A stretch of 6,987 bases of DNA, from NCBI GenBank assembly GCA_028704195.1, contig JAQVLL010000105.1, positions 1 through 6,987 of the forward strand. The letters are read 5' to 3'. The DNA is from Smithellaceae bacterium (GTDB lineage Bacteria; Desulfobacterota; Syntrophia; Syntrophales; Smithellaceae). The notes beneath the pieces were generated by a model. That model did not search any database. It was not told the DNA's origin and was given only the letters and a program-made list of their open reading frames with translations. A program made the position numbers and the translations under genes. Positions 5,471-6,987 of this stretch are shown one piece after another (the first letter of the stretch is position 1; every line of letters begins with the position of its first letter).

Positions 5471-6520
5471 ATGAAAAGCAAAAAAATGGCCGTGGCGGCA
5501 GCCCTGGCCATAGTCGTATTCCTGACCGTAGTTGCTCTCGTAGTGGCTTTTTATCCGCGGGAAAAAGACCAGACCGGTTCACCTGTCTTTTCCGGTCATT
5601 CCGCTGCTCTGGATTCTGTCGAAGCCGTCCCAGTTGCCGTTCCTGCCACCGCTCCAGGCAGAGATTCCTTTGGCGACAGGATCGTCAGCGAGTTAAAAAA
5701 GTATTACGCAGGCACCATCTCGAAAAAAAGCACACAGGCGGAAATCATCTCCATTCGGGATTTTGTCATGGGGCTGCGTCCGGAGAAAGGGAAAGAGTAC
5801 TTTTATGATATTCTCAGGCGGGCCTTTCCCCAATTTGCCGATGAGATCATCCAGACCCTGGAGAAGCTTGATCTTTATAACCGCTGGCTTGCGGACAACA
5901 GGGAACAGCTCATGAAAATGACCGCAAGCGAAAGGCTGGCTGTCATGTGGAAAAAGAGAAAGGAGCTTTTCGGCGAAGACGCGGAGAAAATCTGGTCGGG
6001 TGAACTTCTGGCCACAGAAGAGAGAAAGGCGAAAATGCAGGATACCCTTGCCGAACTGAACAAATCACGGGAAATGTCTCTTGACGCAAAACTGGGGGAA
6101 TACAGGCGTGTGCTGCGTGAAACTTACCGCGGCACAGCCCAGGAGTTTATCCTGAACCAGAGCGGGCTCCTTTCAAAAGTTTTTTTCAGTCTAGATTCTG
6201 TCCAGGACGAACTGAGCAATCTAAGCCCTGCACAGCGCCAACAGGAGATCAACAGGCTCAGGGCCGAAATGGGGATGACCCAACGGCAGATCGAGTCCAT
6301 GGCCAGACGGGATGTGGAAAATGCAAGCCGCTGGGATACCGGTCTGCAGTATATGGAAAAACGGGAATCGATCTTAAAACAGTATGAGGGTCAGGAGCGG
6401 GAAAGCAAGTTGAATGATCTTCGGAAAGAACATTTTGGTGACGAGGCGAACACCATCGCCCTTGAGGAAAAGGACGGTTTTTACCGCTTTAAAAGACCGC
6501 ACATCTGGGGCAGGAACTAG
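5471..6520 (+). CDS. Lipase foldase (LifO)-like membrane-anchored helical protein
   Basis: The product is 349 residues, the usual size of a lipase chaperone. AGGAG (5461-5465) lies 5 bases before the ATG. One N-terminal transmembrane helix (about 6-27) and an Ala/Pro/Val-rich linker (about 50-63) place the rest in the periplasm. Residues 65-340 are almost entirely helical and charged. They show LifO-style elements in order: LDLYNRWLADNREQL (133-147), RKELFGEDAEKIWSGE (163-178), LSPAQRQQEINRLRAE (251-266) and NDLRKEHFGDEANTIALEE (315-333). LifO proteins (steric chaperones of family I.1/I.2 lipases) wrap their lipase with such helices and carry repeated R-x-x-hF-G/S-x-E-A units. The hallmark RxxFDY(F/C)LSA motif of mini-domain 1 is not visible; DSFGDRIVSELKKYY (65-79) is the nearest stretch. 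I therefore call it LifO-like, with the partner unknown. The SGNH or alpha/beta hydrolase nearby, or a lipase elsewhere, could be the client. Confidence 0.65.
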   Translation: MKSKKMAVAAALAIVVFLTVVALVVAFYPREKDQTGSPVFSGHSAALDSVEAVPVAVPATAPGRDSFGDRIVSELKKYYAGTISKKSTQAEIISIRDFVMGLRPEKGKEYFYDILRRAFPQFADEIIQTLEKLDLYNRWLADNREQLMKMTASERLAVMWKKRKELFGEDAEKIWSGELLATEERKAKMQDTLAELNKSREMSLDAKLGEYRRVLRETYRGTAQEFILNQSGLLSKVFFSLDSVQDELSNLSPAQRQQEINRLRAEMGMTQRQIESMARRDVENASRWDTGLQYMEKRESILKQYEGQERESKLNDLRKEHFGDEANTIALEEKDGFYRFKRPHIWGRN

Positions 6521-6577
6521 CCGCTGAATCATCCTTCGCGGCCCCCTGGATCCGTACCTTTCCATGGTCATTGGACG

Positions 6578-6987
6578 TCATTCAGATTTGTTCCCGCCGG
6601 TTCTGTGCAGGGTGAGGTAACGCTCAACAGCCTGCTCGATGGTGGGGAAGAAATTTTCGGTGCCCAGTCTGTTGAAGAGCCCGTAGCATTTCAGTCTGTC
6701 TTTTACAGGATCTTTCATTTCCGCAAAGCACAGATCCATGCCGGCCTGGTGCAGCGATTCATCGAGGTCGGCAAGAATATCGGCCGCCGTAATGTCCACA
6801 TCCGTTATCGGCTCAGCAGCAATGACAACCCATTTAGTCGGAGTCGGCGCATTGGCCACCGCGCGAAGAACCTGATCGCGGAATGTTTCCGCGTTGGCGA
6901 AAAACAGCGGCGCGTCCCAGCGAAAAAGCACCAGGCCCGGTATACGTTTAGCGTCCGGATAGCGCGATACATCATGATAGCTCTTCA
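6578..6987 (-). CDS. SulP-family anion transporter, C-terminal part with STAS domain (5' end outside window)
   Basis: The frame stays open on the minus strand from TGA at 6578-6580 to the right edge, giving about 136 residues of a longer protein. The codon at 6931 is an internal GTG valine, not a start, because the upstream codons read HDVSRYPDAKRIPGL and then VLFRWDAPLFFANAETF. This is the characteristic link from the SulP membrane domain into its STAS domain. VVIAAEPITDVDITAADIL fits the conserved STAS strand-helix (D-x-T-A), and the C-terminus ends about 10 residues past RYLTLH. SulP proteins carry sulfate, bicarbonate or other anions across the inner membrane; the STAS domain is cytoplasmic and regulatory. 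Which anion is moved cannot be told from this part. The gene converges on the LifO-like gene, with 57 bp between stop codons. Confidence 0.9.
   Translation of the reverse strand, partial: KSYHDVSRYPDAKRIPGLVLFRWDAPLFFANAETFRDQVLRAVANAPTPTKWVVIAAEPITDVDITAADILADLDESLHQAGMDLCFAEMKDPVKDRLKCYGLFNRLGTENFFPTIEQAVERYLTLHRTGGNKSE

Noticed and set aside
6520..6542. GCCGC...GCGGC stem between the convergent LifO-like and SulP genes.
   Set aside because: Only 5 bp of stem with a 13-base loop and no T tract, so it is not a supported terminator.
6578..6931. Stand-alone STAS protein starting with GTG at 6931.
   Set aside because: The frame continues to the right edge with SulP-typical residues (YPDAKRIPGL), so this is the end of a larger transporter.
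1..6987. CRISPR array, phage genes, insertion sequence transposase, tRNA or rRNA.
   Set aside because: No short regularly spaced repeats, no transposase or phage motifs, and no tRNA cloverleaf or rRNA segment were seen. The only repeats are copies A and B and simple hairpins.

Overview
The window looks like chromosomal DNA of a Gram-negative, probably deltaproteobacterial (Desulfobacterota-like) bacterium. This is inferred from gene style: lipoprotein signals, a lipase-foldase-like protein (which implies a periplasm), a beta-oxidation-type crotonase, a SulP anion transporter and long, structured intergenic regions. No rRNA, tRNA, phage gene, transposase or CRISPR array is visible, so the assignment is soft.

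Layout, left to right. (1) 1-273 (+) is the C-terminal end of a UMF1-type major facilitator permease, followed by a possible terminator. (2) 453-698 (+) is a small unrecognised lipoprotein-like gene. (3) 831-1598 (+) is a crotonase-family enzyme whose active-site pattern fits a delta3,delta2-enoyl-CoA isomerase better than a hydratase. (4) A convergent junction carries two perfect hairpins (1617-1651 and 1686-1700). (5) 1705-2688 (-) is a membrane-anchored alpha/beta hydrolase (lipase/esterase-like). (6) 2704-2879 is intergenic repeat copy A. (7) 2915-3862 (-) is a tRNA-dihydrouridine synthase. (8) 3863-4463 is a 601-bp divergent, partly AT-rich intergenic region with no convincing gene. (9) 4464-5189 (+) is an SGNH/GDSL-type hydrolase lipoprotein followed by a good terminator. 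(10) 5250-5413 is repeat copy B. (11) 5471-6520 (+) is a membrane-anchored helical protein resembling lipase foldase (LifO). (12) 6578-6987 (-) is the C-terminal end of a SulP transporter with its STAS domain, running off the right edge.

The most interesting material is in the middle. Two diverged direct copies of the same intergenic element (about 84% identical over a 97-bp core by eye) bracket the dihydrouridine synthase and SGNH hydrolase genes. Three genes around them (alpha/beta hydrolase, SGNH hydrolase, LifO-like foldase) suggest a small envelope ester-hydrolysis neighbourhood, although they do not form one operon. The LifO-like gene has no classical partner lipase beside it. The remaining genes look like ordinary, separately transcribed chromosomal genes.
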